Positions 8,546-19,100 of a stretch of DNA of 27,615 nucleotides are shown here, in pieces. Every line of letters starts with the position of its first letter. Position 1 is the first letter of the stretch. Source of the DNA: RGIG2041 sp045532715 (lineage in GTDB: Bacteria > Bacillota > Clostridia > UBA1381 > UMGS1253); the NCBI GenBank assembly GCA_045532715.1, contig JAZSGM010000061.1:1-27615 (forward strand). Reading direction: 5' to 3'. Position numbers and translations under genes: made by a program. The notes under the pieces are model-generated. The model saw only the letters and a list, made by a program, of their open reading frames with translations. It searched no databases and was not told the origin of the DNA.

Positions 8546-9796
8546 TTAATTTTGAACACGCTCCACCTTACCACCGAGCGCAGCGAGCTTGCCTTCTAAG
8601 TTCTCGTAGCCGCGGTCAATATGGAAAATATCGCTAACCTCCGTATCGCCCTTGGCGGCAAGTCCTGCCAGCACCAGTGCCGCACCCGCGCGCAAGTCCG
8701 TTGCCTTCACCTTCGCGCCGGAAATACTTTTCACACCCTCAATAACGGCGCACCTGCCCGCAACCTTTATGTCTGCGCCCATACGCGCAAGCTCGCTTAC
8801 ATACAAAAACCGGTTTTCAAATATCGTCTCCGTCACGGTCGAAGTTCCGTTGCAAAGGCACATCAGCGCCGTCATTTGCGCCTGCATATCCGTCGGGAAA
8901 CCAGGAAACGGCAACGTTTTGATGTTCACCGGCATCAATTTTCCGCTTGCATCCACCTCTGTTTTGTTTTTTCCTTCTGTAATCTGAATACCGATTTCCC
9001 GAAACTTTGCAATCACCGGCTTTAAGTGCGCACACGACACGCCCTTCAGGGTAACATGACCGCGCGTAATTGCCGCGGCGGTCATAAAAGTACCGGCTTC
9101 GATACGGTCAGAAATAACGCTGATTTGTGCACCTTGCAGCTTCTCCACCCCTTCTATAACAATTACCGCGCTGCCGGCACCCTTGATTTTTGCGCCTGCC
9201 TTATTTAAAAACGCCGCTAAGTTTTCAATTTCCGGCTCCGTCGCCGCATTTTCAAGCACGGTTTTGCCATCGGCAAGCGTTGCCGCCATCAAAAGATTTT
9301 CCGTTGCACCGACGCTTGGAAAGTCCAGATAAATTCTCGCGCCGCGCAACCTTTTCGCCGTCAGCACCATCCGCCCAGCATCACGTTTTACCTGCGCGCC
9401 AAGCGCCAGAAAACCCTTCAAATGCAAATCCACCGGGCGCACACCGATCGGGCAACCGCCCGGCAAGCTGATTTGCGCGCGGCCGGTTTTTGCCAATAGC
9501 GGACCAAGCACCAGAAACGATGCACGCAGCTTATTGACCGCCGCATCCGGCGCAGTGCTTGTTTGAATTCTCCCTTCTACCTGAACCGTATTTTTTTCGC
9601 GTATAACCTTCGCGCCAACCGCTTCTAAAATTTCACACATACTGCCTATATCGGAAAGTGCCGGCACATTAGAAATAACACTTGTTCCCTCGCACAACAG
9701 CGTCGCCGCCAAAATCGGCAACGCCGCATTCTTTGCCCCGCCGATTTGCACACACCCCGAAAGCGGCGGCGATTTTTTTATAATAAATTTTTCCAT
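8546..9796 (-). CDS. murA: UDP-N-acetylglucosamine 1-carboxyvinyltransferase (MurA)
   Basis: 416 aa, the normal length of the family. It catalyses the first committed step of peptidoglycan synthesis, moving enolpyruvate from PEP to UDP-GlcNAc in the cytoplasm. The family signature is clear: GGAKNAALPI with Lys22-Asn23 near the N terminus, RASFLVLGPL, and the catalytic loop LPGGCPIG with Cys at position 115, the residue fosfomycin alkylates. The ATG at 9796 (MEKFIIKK) follows a TGAGGTG ribosome binding site; a longer frame to 9832 adds 12 residues unlike MurA. No other cell-wall gene is adjacent. The neighbours are a heparinase-like gene and a fucosidase, so this may be the second MurA copy (MurZ type) that many Firmicutes carry. 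No convincing promoter was found in the 92-bp gap upstream, so read-through past the 9841-9873 hairpin is possible. Confidence 0.96.
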   Translation of the reverse strand: MEKFIIKKSPPLSGCVQIGGAKNAALPILAATLLCEGTSVISNVPALSDIGSMCEILEAVGAKVIREKNTVQVEGRIQTSTAPDAAVNKLRASFLVLGPLLAKTGRAQISLPGGCPIGVRPVDLHLKGFLALGAQVKRDAGRMVLTAKRLRGARIYLDFPSVGATENLLMAATLADGKTVLENAATEPEIENLAAFLNKAGAKIKGAGSAVIVIEGVEKLQGAQISVISDRIEAGTFMTAAAITRGHVTLKGVSCAHLKPVIAKFREIGIQITEGKNKTEVDASGKLMPVNIKTLPFPGFPTDMQAQMTALMCLCNGTSTVTETIFENRFLYVSELARMGADIKVAGRCAVIEGVKSISGAKVKATDLRAGAALVLAGLAAKGDTEVSDIFHIDRGYENLEGKLAALGGKVERVQN

Positions 9797-9840
9797 TTTA
9801 CACCTCACACACTTTTTCATTAGCGTGTGCAAAGCACAAA

Positions 9841-9873
9841 AAAATATTCCGCCTAAAAAGCGGAATATTTTTT
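9841..9873 (-). terminator. Intrinsic terminator of the fucosidase gene
   Basis: A 12-bp stem (9841-9852 with 9860-9871, core ATTCCGC/GCGGAAT) with a long T run on the minus strand, starting 16 bp past the stop of the gene ending at 9889. Confidence 0.9.
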
Positions 9874-9888
9874 AAATCATTTCAATTT

Positions 9889-11208
9889 TTATTTGAGGAA
9901 AATTTCAATAACCGGCACTTCTATCTCCGGTGGCACAACCGGCAGCTTAAATACAAAGCTGTCTTTGTTTACCTTACAGTCGCCCTCGTCCTGGAACACT
10001 TTTTCCACATACTGCACTTCACTACCGTCATGTAAAAACTGTGCATAATCGACCTTACCCAAAAGACAATCCATCTGAATCGCCTTAAACGGATAGTTCA
10101 TAATGTGCAGATACAGTCGCTTGCCGTCCTGTGACTGCGTCAATCTGCAGTCGCGCGGCGCAATAAACTCCGGCTCTGCCTGCGTACAGCCGTAAATCGA
10201 ACGACTATTGTATTTCATCCATTTTGCAAACACATCAAGCGATTTTTCCGCGCGGTGGTCAAAATAGCCACGCATCGTCGGCCCGACATTCATCAAAAGG
10301 TTTCCGCCTATGCAAACGGTGTTGACAAGCATATCGATGAGCATTTTCGGATTTTTCCATGTAAGCTCGTCTCTGTGATACCCCCAGGCGCCCGAGAAGG
10401 TCTGGCACGCCTCCCAGGTCACAAGCTCGCCCGTTTCACCGTGGCGCACCCACTCCAGCGGCTGTGTCTGCTCCGGTGTCCACAAATCCTGCAAAATATC
10501 CGTACGATTGTCAATAATAATTTCCGGCTGCAGGCTTCTCGCCGTTGCCAGCAGCTTTTCTGCCTCCCAATCATCCTTGCCCTTACCCGGCAAATCATAG
10601 TGCTTGCCACGATATTCCTTAAAGCCTCTGTTAATATACGAAAAATCAAACCACAGAATATCAATCTTGCCGTAATTGGTCAAAAGCTCGGTTACCTGGT
10701 CACGCATATACTGCGCATACTTTTTCATGTCACGTGTCTTGTTCATCTCTTCCGGATCATCATCACGGCGCGGATGAATGACATCGACAGGAAAATCCGG
10801 ATGATGCCAGTCAATTAAAGAATAGTAAAAACCGATACGAATACCCTCTGCACGAAACGCATCGACATATTCGCGCACCAAGTCGCGGCCCGCCGGTGTG
10901 TTGGTGGACTTATAGTCGGTATATTTCGAGTCAAACAAGCAGAAGCCCTCGTGATGCTTCGTTGTCAGTACGGCATACTTCATACCTGCTGCCTTTGCCT
11001 GCCGCGCCCACTTACGCGCATCGTACATATCCGGATTAAAGTACTTAAAATACTTGTCATACTTTTCTTCCGAAATTTGCTCATGCGTTTTTATCCACTC
11101 GTGGCGTGCCGGCATAGAATACAAGCCCCAGTGAATGAACATACCGAAGCGGTCGTGCTCAAACCATTCGGTGTTGCCCGGTGTTTTTTTCGTTTTATAG
11201 CTTGACAT
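9889..11208 (-). CDS. GH29-type alpha-L-fucosidase
   Basis: 439 aa. Family GH29 enzymes remove alpha-L-fucose from glycans by a retaining mechanism. Family hallmarks in order: WFEHDRFGMFIHWGLYS (residues 15-31), TTKHHEGF (82-89), GFYYSLIDW (126-134), and ILWFDFS (184-190), where Asp188 is the predicted nucleophile. Also present are LNVGP-like MNVGP (306-310) and a C-terminal beta domain. The ATG at 11208 (MSSYKTKK) follows AGGGAG; an upstream in-frame start adds 14 unconserved residues. No signal peptide is visible, so the enzyme probably works in the cytoplasm on imported fucosides, unlike the secreted neighbours. It has its own promoter and terminator. Exact linkage specificity cannot be read from the sequence. 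Confidence 0.93.
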   Translation of the reverse strand: MSSYKTKKTPGNTEWFEHDRFGMFIHWGLYSMPARHEWIKTHEQISEEKYDKYFKYFNPDMYDARKWARQAKAAGMKYAVLTTKHHEGFCLFDSKYTDYKSTNTPAGRDLVREYVDAFRAEGIRIGFYYSLIDWHHPDFPVDVIHPRRDDDPEEMNKTRDMKKYAQYMRDQVTELLTNYGKIDILWFDFSYINRGFKEYRGKHYDLPGKGKDDWEAEKLLATARSLQPEIIIDNRTDILQDLWTPEQTQPLEWVRHGETGELVTWEACQTFSGAWGYHRDELTWKNPKMLIDMLVNTVCIGGNLLMNVGPTMRGYFDHRAEKSLDVFAKWMKYNSRSIYGCTQAEPEFIAPRDCRLTQSQDGKRLYLHIMNYPFKAIQMDCLLGKVDYAQFLHDGSEVQYVEKVFQDEGDCKVNKDSFVFKLPVVPPEIEVPVIEIFLK

Positions 11209-11240
11209 ATTATATACACTCCCTTGTGCTTTTTTCTTTG

Positions 11241-11269
11241 ATTGTAGCACACATCCTTTGAAATGTATA
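11241..11269 (-). promoter_or_regulatory. SigA-type promoter with extended -10 for the fucosidase gene
   Basis: Minus strand: TATACA (11269-11264), 17 bp, TACAAT (11246-11241), with TGC just before the -10. The leader would be about 30 nt. Confidence 0.65.
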
Positions 11270-11313
11270 TGGCGAAAACTAACCTTTTACTTGTATATTT
11301 TTAACTTAATTAC

Positions 11314-11343
11314 AAAAGAGCGATGCCGCAGCACCGCTCTTTT
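11314..11343 (-). terminator. Intrinsic terminator of the 1544-aa heparinase-like gene
   Basis: A 13-bp stem with a 4-nt loop (AAAAGAGCG / CGCTCTTTT plus four further pairs, one G-T), 6 bp past the stop. The T run is short. Its first 14 bases on the minus strand match the terminator at 16118-16146. Confidence 0.8.
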
Positions 11344-11349
11344 GATTCA

Positions 11350-14300
11350 TTATTCCACACCGATAATCAAGGTCGCACCCTGTGTCATCATACCAAAGCT
11401 TTCCGCTTTAATCAGCACAGTTGCCACACCCTTGCTCTTTAAAGTCACCTTACCGTTTGCATCCACTTCTGCAATTTCCGGATTTTTGCTTTCATATGTC
11501 ACTTTATACTGGCTTAAATCCACATTGTCGCCGAAGGTGTTTTTAGCAACAATCGAAAGCTGCAGCGTATCGCCCGCTTTGCCTGCGGCAACATTTAAGC
11601 CAAAACGGTCATTCCAGCTTGCCCAGTCGAGCTGTTCATCGGCGTGGTTTTTATAAAAACGCACCTCTGCATAACTCGAATATGCGCTGTCGCTGGCTTT
11701 TTTCGCATTGAGTCGCACGAAACGCGCCTGTACATCACCAAGCTCGAAAATTGTCGGCATCGGGCTTTTATTCGTTACTGCATCCGTCTTCACCGTTGTC
11801 CAATTGAGACCGTCTGCAGATACTTCGATGTCTAAATAGAACACGCGGCTATGACTGTTCGTCGTTGCAAGGGCAAGCGAGTGGATGCTTTGCACACTAC
11901 CAAAATCATAGCAAATCCACTGTGCACCATAGCCGGTCCAACGATTTTTCGGCTGGTCGTTGATCACACCGTCGATAGAGCCTTCCTTCGGGTATGTTCC
12001 CCATTCAACAGAGGATGTAACATCTGCTACCGGAATAATCGGTTCTGTCTCCGGCGCATCCATTTCTCCGCCCATCCGAACGTAAAAGTCCGTAATTGTA
12101 TTGGCAACATACTTAGATCCAAGGAACGGATTCTGTACAAAATAAATCTTGTATGTCGTGCCATTTACGGCAATTGTTGCAGGATTCCCCTGCGTTACAA
12201 CTGCTTCTGCCGGTGTGCCTGTCTGCACAAGGCTTACCTGCGGCAGGGCGTTTGCATCCTTCACTTCTACATAATAATCCGTGATTTCCGGATTGAAGTC
12301 CTTGATTTCCGTATCTCCTGCGACAATGCGCTGCGACAGCATATTCAGTGCGCTTACAATCGCATCTTCTTCATAGCTTGCTTCATCATCGCTGATGATA
12401 ATTAAGCCTCTGTCATCCCAGAACACATATTTACCAAGCGCCTCCACAAGTGCACGAAGCGGAATCAAAGTTCGAGCGTTTACGGTTTTTGCCGGCACAT
12501 CGAGCGTAATCTTTTCGCCGTTTACATCCATAATGTCGTCGCCGAGCTTTAGCTGAATTGTTTTGTTTTTATACTGAACTGTTACAAGCTGCTCTACCGC
12601 ATTCCAATCCACCTGCGCGCCGAAGTTTTCAGAAATAAATCTCACCGGCACAAGTGTTCTGCCGTTTTCGGTAAACGGTACAACATTATAGTTGTTCGTA
12701 TCCACATATGTGCGTTTGCCACCTGCAAATGCCGCCGGAGAATCAATGCGCAGTGCAACAGAGCCACCGAGCGTTTGCACAAGCGGTTTATCTGCCGCAC
12801 TATCTGCCTTCCACGCAGACATCGGCACGGCATCCGGCAAGTTCATCGGAACACCTTCGCCGTCTTTTAAGGCGATAAACTCAACACTAAGCGTCATTTC
12901 CTGCACATCCGTTACATGCACAGTCAGCTTTTTATCGCCGCTGTAGCCGGGGAGGTATTCCCCCTTTTGCGCGTCCGGATTCGGCGAAAGCGGCAGCGGC
13001 TCAAGCGCCATCAAGGAAAAGCGCGCGCTGTCCGGCGCAGCCGCCAGGCGAACATAAATCCTTTTACCGTTCTTGGTCATTAGGGCGCTCTTACCGTCAT
13101 CTGCAATCGCAACCTGCGCATCTGTGTGCGCAAACCAGTAAAACTCCGACGGTTTTTTCGCCTTGACCTCATCCTGGATAATGATTTTTCTGCGGTTGTC
13201 CGTAATCATCATACCGCGTTTTGCATCTGCATAATCATCATGTACGCTTGTCATATTCAAAATACCGTAAGAGGTGTTTTGTCCTGCCTCAAACTTTTCC
13301 AGTGTCGCCATAGCCGTCTTTTTTTGCCCCGGCGTTTCATCCGGATTGATTAAAAGCGTATTGTTGCCCTCTGCGCGAACATGATAAAACTGTTCTGTTT
13401 TGCCGCCGGAGGTGAAATTATAGGTTGAACCGCTTGCCGCATGCTTGCCTGTTTGATGGATAAAACGCTCGCCTGCATATTCAAGCATAAAGGTGCCCAA
13501 GGAATAATGCTGATGGAAGGAAGAATTATCCCCGCCCTGCATTGCCGCAAAGAGCACATCATCATCGTTCCACGAGGAACGCATACTCATACCGTTTACG
13601 CCATATTTTTCTGTACTTTGATAACTCTTGTCGAGCGGAAAATCTCCCGCGCTGATATTGTCAGGATTATAGAAAGCAATTGCCATAATGGCTTCCTTAC
13701 CAATCAGGCGCAACGAAGGTTCTTCCTCTTCGAGCTTTAAATGATACCACGCATACTGCGGTTTGTTATATTTATTTGCAAGGTACAAAAGCATCGGCGA
13801 GGATGCCTTCGTCGAAACAGAGTCCCCGTAGTTAAAAAAGCCCACCGGTCCCTGATAATAAATCGGAAAATCTGCCGCCATGTCCATACCCGGCGTATTC
13901 GAAATATCCAAAGCAGACGGCACGCTTTCGCTGTCCCTGATTGAGGTATCGAGTGCAATCATATACTTCATCAGATGTCCAACACCGTAGTTCCAATACT
14001 CTATCGGTTCGCTGAAAGCGCCGTCTTTACCGATTTCCACAAGTGTATAGTCAATGCTTTCCCGGCTTTTTTCAATAATGTAATCTGCAATTAGCGGATG
14101 CTCGTCTGCAATCGCAATCGCTGCAAACAAGTTGGAAGCCGTACCAACCATATTCTGATTGTGCTGCTCACGAAGCACCGCACCGGAGGTCAATCTCCCC
14201 TCATAAGCGCGAATCACGCTCGGGATACCATCCTCCATCAGCGCAGAAAGTACCTCTGCACGCTCTTCTTCCGTAAAAAGGTCATAACACCAGTCATACG

Positions 14301-15984
14301 CAACCGCATGCCCCATCAAAACATGCGCATAAACAATATAAACCGCCTCGCCCCAATCCGGCCAGTTGTCGCGCACATAACGGATTTCTTCAAGCAGTCT
14401 GTTTTTATATACATCGCTCCGCTCCACCGCCGCGATAAAGGCAAGCATCATCACGCGGCGCTTAAAGGTATGCGAAGCATCGTTGATATTGCCGCGCACA
14501 TTGACCTTGTACACGGTCGGTTCAGCCTCCAATGCCATATCTGCACTCTTTTTGACTGCCTTGTACCAGCGCGCACAATAAAAGTCTGTATTGATTTTTT
14601 CCCGAATTTCGTCCCAATCCGTAATTATCAGTCTCGGATGCGCGCGCATAATGTCTAACATACCGGTCGGCGCACTCGGCATAACCTTATCCATATGCAG
14701 GGTGCCGTCGTAGCTGAAAATCTGTCCATCCAGGCTGTCCGGCGTATAAATTGCGAAGTTATCCAGATAGGTTACCTGATTCGGCTGCAATGTGCAGGCG
14801 ATACGAAGCCTCCAATTTCTTGTATCGCTTGTAATCGAGCTCAAATTCGTTTCTTGTACCGTCTTGTCATTGACATACGCCGTTGCCTTTCCGCCGGCAA
14901 CATCCATTTTAATTGTCAGCCGATTCCAGCCGGATGCACGAACCACTTTGGCACCCTTGCTGATATCAAAAAGGCGGACCTGCTGTGTTCCCTCACCAAA
15001 AAGCTCAATATTTAAAAATTTACTGCCGGTTAAATAATCCACCGAAAACCAAAGCGTTTTCAAATCCGGCACACCAATCATTTTTTCCATACGCGGTCCA
15101 TGTGGTGCTGTATCTCTGTTCATCCACGCCGCAACCTGATTGCCCGCCGCATTTACTGCATTTATATAAGTTTTGTTTCCCGTTATGGATGTCCATTGCT
15201 CTGTAGACAGCCCACCCGTATGCGCCTCCATATCGTCGAGCAAAAGCACATGCATATCTTTCGGTATAAAAAATTTCTCCGGCGCCTCGGTGATGTCTTC
15301 CGGCTCCAGAATTTTGGGCGGATTTGCATTGTCCGTTGTCAGGAAAATCTCTTCTGCCGTAGCCTCGTCTGTCGTTGTCATTAAAATATCATCAATATAG
15401 ACCGTTTGTCCCGGATTCAGCCCCGTGGCGAAGCGCACCTCGACCGCACCTGCATTGTCAAATTCCGGAAGCACTTGCTTTTCTAAAACAACTTTTCCGT
15501 TTACATACACATCATAAACAGCATTTTTGATATCCATCACGATTTTCGTTTCTGTCCACGCATCTAATTTCGGCGTAGAATTATAAATAGAGTGACTTGT
15601 GCCGGAATGCAGGACAAACTGCAGCTGTCTTTCGCCCTTCGCCCGATAAGACACCGTTAGGTTTGTCAGCTTCGAAAAATTTGTACGGCGAATCAATCTC
15701 GGACCGGCAAAGCTGTCGCCGCTATTGGAAAACTCCGCACAAATGTTGCCGCCGTCATCATAAGCCGCAATGACGGCAGACGAAGTCGCCACATTGGCAT
15801 GTACCGCCGAAAACGCATCTGCTTTACTTCCATCTGCTGCAATAGGTTTCCCGGCAGCATACGTATCAAAATCATAAGAAAACAATATAGTTTCCGCTTC
15901 CGCTGCAAGTCCGATTGTTCCAAGCGTCGGAATAACAAGCACAACTGCCAATACAATGCACAACAATTTGTTTAAAACTCTCAT
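11350..15984 (-). CDS. Secreted heparinase II/III-like modular protein, long paralogue 1
   Basis: 1544 aa from the ATG at 15984 (MRVLNKLLC), which is 7 nt from GGAGG; the frame stays open upstream but without a leader. Signal peptide 1-28 (GLAA/EAE). LamG-like modules lie at about 32-203 and 245-415. A heparinase II/III-like region spans about 448-1040 and has candidate active-site motifs QHNQN (607-611), EYWNYG (662-667) and FHQHYSLGTF (823-832). A copper-amine-oxidase-N-like domain (about 1090-1200), a small beta domain (about 1210-1290), an F5/8-type-C-like carbohydrate-binding domain (about 1320-1447, with NRWTG and ARFVRL) and a Big-type Ig domain (about 1465-1544, with GKVTLKSKGVATVLIKA) follow. 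It is probably an extracellular lyase or binder of an acidic polysaccharide. Its neighbour ending at 16153 is a near copy with identical module order. Confidence 0.9.
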   Translation of the reverse strand: MRVLNKLLCIVLAVVLVIPTLGTIGLAAEAETILFSYDFDTYAAGKPIAADGSKADAFSAVHANVATSSAVIAAYDDGGNICAEFSNSGDSFAGPRLIRRTNFSKLTNLTVSYRAKGERQLQFVLHSGTSHSIYNSTPKLDAWTETKIVMDIKNAVYDVYVNGKVVLEKQVLPEFDNAGAVEVRFATGLNPGQTVYIDDILMTTTDEATAEEIFLTTDNANPPKILEPEDITEAPEKFFIPKDMHVLLLDDMEAHTGGLSTEQWTSITGNKTYINAVNAAGNQVAAWMNRDTAPHGPRMEKMIGVPDLKTLWFSVDYLTGSKFLNIELFGEGTQQVRLFDISKGAKVVRASGWNRLTIKMDVAGGKATAYVNDKTVQETNLSSITSDTRNWRLRIACTLQPNQVTYLDNFAIYTPDSLDGQIFSYDGTLHMDKVMPSAPTGMLDIMRAHPRLIITDWDEIREKINTDFYCARWYKAVKKSADMALEAEPTVYKVNVRGNINDASHTFKRRVMMLAFIAAVERSDVYKNRLLEEIRYVRDNWPDWGEAVYIVYAHVLMGHAVAYDWCYDLFTEEERAEVLSALMEDGIPSVIRAYEGRLTSGAVLREQHNQNMVGTASNLFAAIAIADEHPLIADYIIEKSRESIDYTLVEIGKDGAFSEPIEYWNYGVGHLMKYMIALDTSIRDSESVPSALDISNTPGMDMAADFPIYYQGPVGFFNYGDSVSTKASSPMLLYLANKYNKPQYAWYHLKLEEEEPSLRLIGKEAIMAIAFYNPDNISAGDFPLDKSYQSTEKYGVNGMSMRSSWNDDDVLFAAMQGGDNSSFHQHYSLGTFMLEYAGERFIHQTGKHAASGSTYNFTSGGKTEQFYHVRAEGNNTLLINPDETPGQKKTAMATLEKFEAGQNTSYGILNMTSVHDDYADAKRGMMITDNRRKIIIQDEVKAKKPSEFYWFAHTDAQVAIADDGKSALMTKNGKRIYVRLAAAPDSARFSLMALEPLPLSPNPDAQKGEYLPGYSGDKKLTVHVTDVQEMTLSVEFIALKDGEGVPMNLPDAVPMSAWKADSAADKPLVQTLGGSVALRIDSPAAFAGGKRTYVDTNNYNVVPFTENGRTLVPVRFISENFGAQVDWNAVEQLVTVQYKNKTIQLKLGDDIMDVNGEKITLDVPAKTVNARTLIPLRALVEALGKYVFWDDRGLIIISDDEASYEEDAIVSALNMLSQRIVAGDTEIKDFNPEITDYYVEVKDANALPQVSLVQTGTPAEAVVTQGNPATIAVNGTTYKIYFVQNPFLGSKYVANTITDFYVRMGGEMDAPETEPIIPVADVTSSVEWGTYPKEGSIDGVINDQPKNRWTGYGAQWICYDFGSVQSIHSLALATTNSHSRVFYLDIEVSADGLNWTTVKTDAVTNKSPMPTIFELGDVQARFVRLNAKKASDSAYSSYAEVRFYKNHADEQLDWASWNDRFGLNVAAGKAGDTLQLSIVAKNTFGDNVDLSQYKVTYESKNPEIAEVDANGKVTLKSKGVATVLIKAESFGMMTQGATLIIGVE

Positions 15985-16019
15985 ATTCATCCCTCCGGGC
16001 GTTAATGTTGTTCGATTTA

Positions 16020-16048
16020 ATATTATCACATCAATTTTATCTTGTATA
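16020..16048 (-). promoter_or_regulatory. Candidate promoter of long paralogue 1
   Basis: Minus strand: TATACA (16048-16043), 17 bp, TAATAT (16025-16020). Each box matches consensus at four of six positions, so this is weaker than the other promoters here. The leader would be about 30 nt. Confidence 0.45.
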
Positions 16049-16117
16049 GGTAGTTTTTTAACCTCTTTGGGGGGTGATTTAAACCTCTTGCATGGCCGGA
16101 AGCTGCTTTTTGAAATT

Positions 16118-16146
16118 AAAAGAGCGGTGCAAAGCACCGCTCTTTT
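16118..16146 (-). terminator. Intrinsic terminator of the 1549-aa heparinase-like gene
   Basis: A perfect 13-bp stem (16118-16130 with 16134-16146, AAAAGAGCGGTGC / GCACCGCTCTTTT) with a 3-nt loop, 6 bp past the stop. The T run is short. It resembles the terminator at 11314-11343 in sequence and in distance to the stop codon. Confidence 0.82.
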
Positions 16147-16152
16147 GATTCA

Positions 16153-19100
16153 TTATTCCACTCCGATAATCAAGGTTGCACTCTGTGTCATCATACCAAA
16201 GCTTTCCGCTTTAATCAGCACAGTTGCCACACCTTTCGATTTTAAAGTCACCTTACCGTTTGCATCCACATCTGCAATTTCCGGCTTTGTGCTTTCATAG
16301 GTCACTCTGTACTGACTTAAATCCACATCATTGCCAAAGGTGTTCTTTGCAACAACCGAAAGCTGCAGCGTATCTCCCGCCTTACCGGCAGCGACATTCA
16401 AACCGAAGCGGTCATTCCAGCTTGCCCAGTCGAGCTGCTCATCGGCGTGATTTTTGTAGATTCGCACCTCCGCATAACTCGAATACGCGCCGTTACTGGA
16501 TTTTTCCGCATTGAGGCGCACGAAGCGCGCCTGCACATCACCGAGCTCGAAAATTGTCGGCATCGGGCTCATGTTGGTTACCGCATTTGCCTTTACCGTT
16601 GTCCAATTGAGGCCATCCTGTGAAACATCGATGCTTAAGTAGAACACACGGCTGTGGCTGCTTGTCGTTGCCAGTGCAAGCGAGTGTACATTCTGTACGC
16701 TGCCGAGGTCATAGTAAATCCACTGTGCACCGTTACCCGTCCAGCGGTTTGCAATTTCTTCATTGATGATACCATCAATCGAACCGCTTCTCTGATACGT
16801 TCCCCATTCAATCGAAGATTCGACATTCATAACCGGAATAATCGGGTCGGTTTCCGGCGCCGGCATCTGCCCGCCAACCGCTACCGAGAAGTCCGTAATC
16901 GTGTTTGCTACATACTTCGAACCAAGGAACGGATTTTGCGTAAAGTGTATATTGTACGTCTTATCAACAAACGTAACTGTCGCCGGATTGCCGTCGAGCA
17001 CCTGTATAGGTGTGCCTTTATTTGCACCAACCATAACAGCCTGTAAACCCGGTAGCTGATTTAAATCCTTGACCTCTATATAGTAATCCGTGATCTCCGG
17101 ATTAAAATCCTTCAAGTCTGCATCGCCGATAATGATGCGCTGCGACAGCATATTCAGCGCACTTACAATCGCAGCTTCTTCATAACTTGCTTCCTCGTCA
17201 CTGATAATAATCAAGCCCCGATCATCCCAGAATACGTACTTACCGAGCGCTTCTACAAGCGCACGGAGCGGAATCAAGGTTCTGTCATTGTAGGTCTTTG
17301 CCGGCACATCCAGGGTTACCTTTTCACCGTTGACATCCATGATGTTATCACCGAGTCTGAGCTGAATCGTCTTATTCTTATAACGTACGGTTACAAGCTG
17401 TTCAACCTCGTTCCAATCCACCTGCGCGCCGAAATTTTCGGAAATAAAGCGTACCGGTACAAGCGTTCTGCCGTTTTCGGTAAACGGCACAACTGCATCG
17501 TTGTTTACATCTACAAACGTGCGCTGACCGCCTGCAAAGGCAGCAGCAGAATTGATGCGCAGTGCAACGGAGCCGCCGAGCGTCTGTACAATCGGCTTTG
17601 CCGCGTCACTGTCCGCCTTCCACGCAGACATCGGCATTGCAGAAGGCAGATCCGTCGGGATTCCTTCGCCGTCTTTTAATGCAATAAATTCAACGCTGAG
17701 TGTCATTTCCTTGATGTTCGTTACGTGCACGGTCAGCTTCTTGTCACCCGTATACGCTGTCAGGTATTCACCCTTTTGCGAATCCGGATTCGGAGAAAGC
17801 GGCAGCGGCTCAACCGCCATTAAAGAGAAGCGTGCACTTTCCGGTGCGGCTGCGAGTCGGACATAAATCTTCTTCCCGTTTTTCTCCATAAGGGCGCTCT
17901 TACCGTCATCGGCGATGACAACATCTGCATCCGTATGGGCAAACCAGTAAAACTCGGATGCACCCTTTGCCACAACCTCATCCTGTACGATAATCTTTCT
18001 GCGGTTGTCCGTAATCATCATACCGCGCTTTGCAGACTCGTAATCGTCGTGCGTCTGCGTCATATTCAAAATACCGTAGGAGGTGTTTTTGCCTTCCTCG
18101 AACTTTTCAAGCACAGCCATCGCCGTCTTCTTCTGCCCCGGTGTATGATCCGGATTGATCAAAAGCGTATTGTTGCCCTCTGTGCGGATATGGTAGAAGG
18201 AATCATGGTCGCCCTTTTGCGTAAAGTTATAGGTCGTGCCGCTTGCCGCGTGCTTGCCCGTCTGGTGCAGGAAGCGCTCGCCTGCATATTCGATAATGAA
18301 TGTACCGAGCGAATAATGCTGATGGAACGACTCATTATCGCCGCCCTGCATTGCCGCGAACAGCACGTCAGCATCGTTCCACGAAGAACGGAAGGACATA
18401 CCGTTTACACCGTATTTTTCCGTACTTACATAGCTCTTATCGAGTGCAAAATCACCTGCGCTGACATTTTCCGGATTGTAATACGCAATCGCCATCGCCG
18501 CATCCTTGCCCTTTAAGCGCAGCGCCGTATTCTCATCCTCCTGCTTAAGCTCAAACCAGGCATACTGCGGCTTGTTGTACTTGTTTGCAAGATAGAAATA
18601 AATCGGAGAAACGGACTTATTGGAGGTCGAGTCACCATAGTTAAAGAAGCCGACCGGGCCCTGGTAGTAAATCGGAAAATCCGCAGCATTTTCAAGTCCC
18701 GGCGTATTGGAAATATCCAGGGCTGCCGGCACACTTGCGCCGTCCTTTACGGCGGAATCAAGCGCTGCCGAATATTTAAAGAAGTGACCTACACCGTAGT
18801 TCCAGTACTCCATCGGCTCGCTGAACGAGCCGTCCTTGCCGATTTCAACGAGTGTGTATTCGATACTGCCGCGGCATTTTTCGATAATATAATCCGCAAC
18901 AGACGGATACTCATCTGCAATCGCAATTGCCGCAAACAGATTTGATGCCGTAGAAACCATATTCTGGTTGTGCTGCTGCTTTAATACAGAGCCGGAGGAC
19001 ATTCTGCCCTCGTAACCCTTAATCACTCTTGCAACGCCGTCTGCCATAAGCACATCCAAAACTTCCTTGCGCTCTTCTTCCGTAAAGAGGTCATAGCACC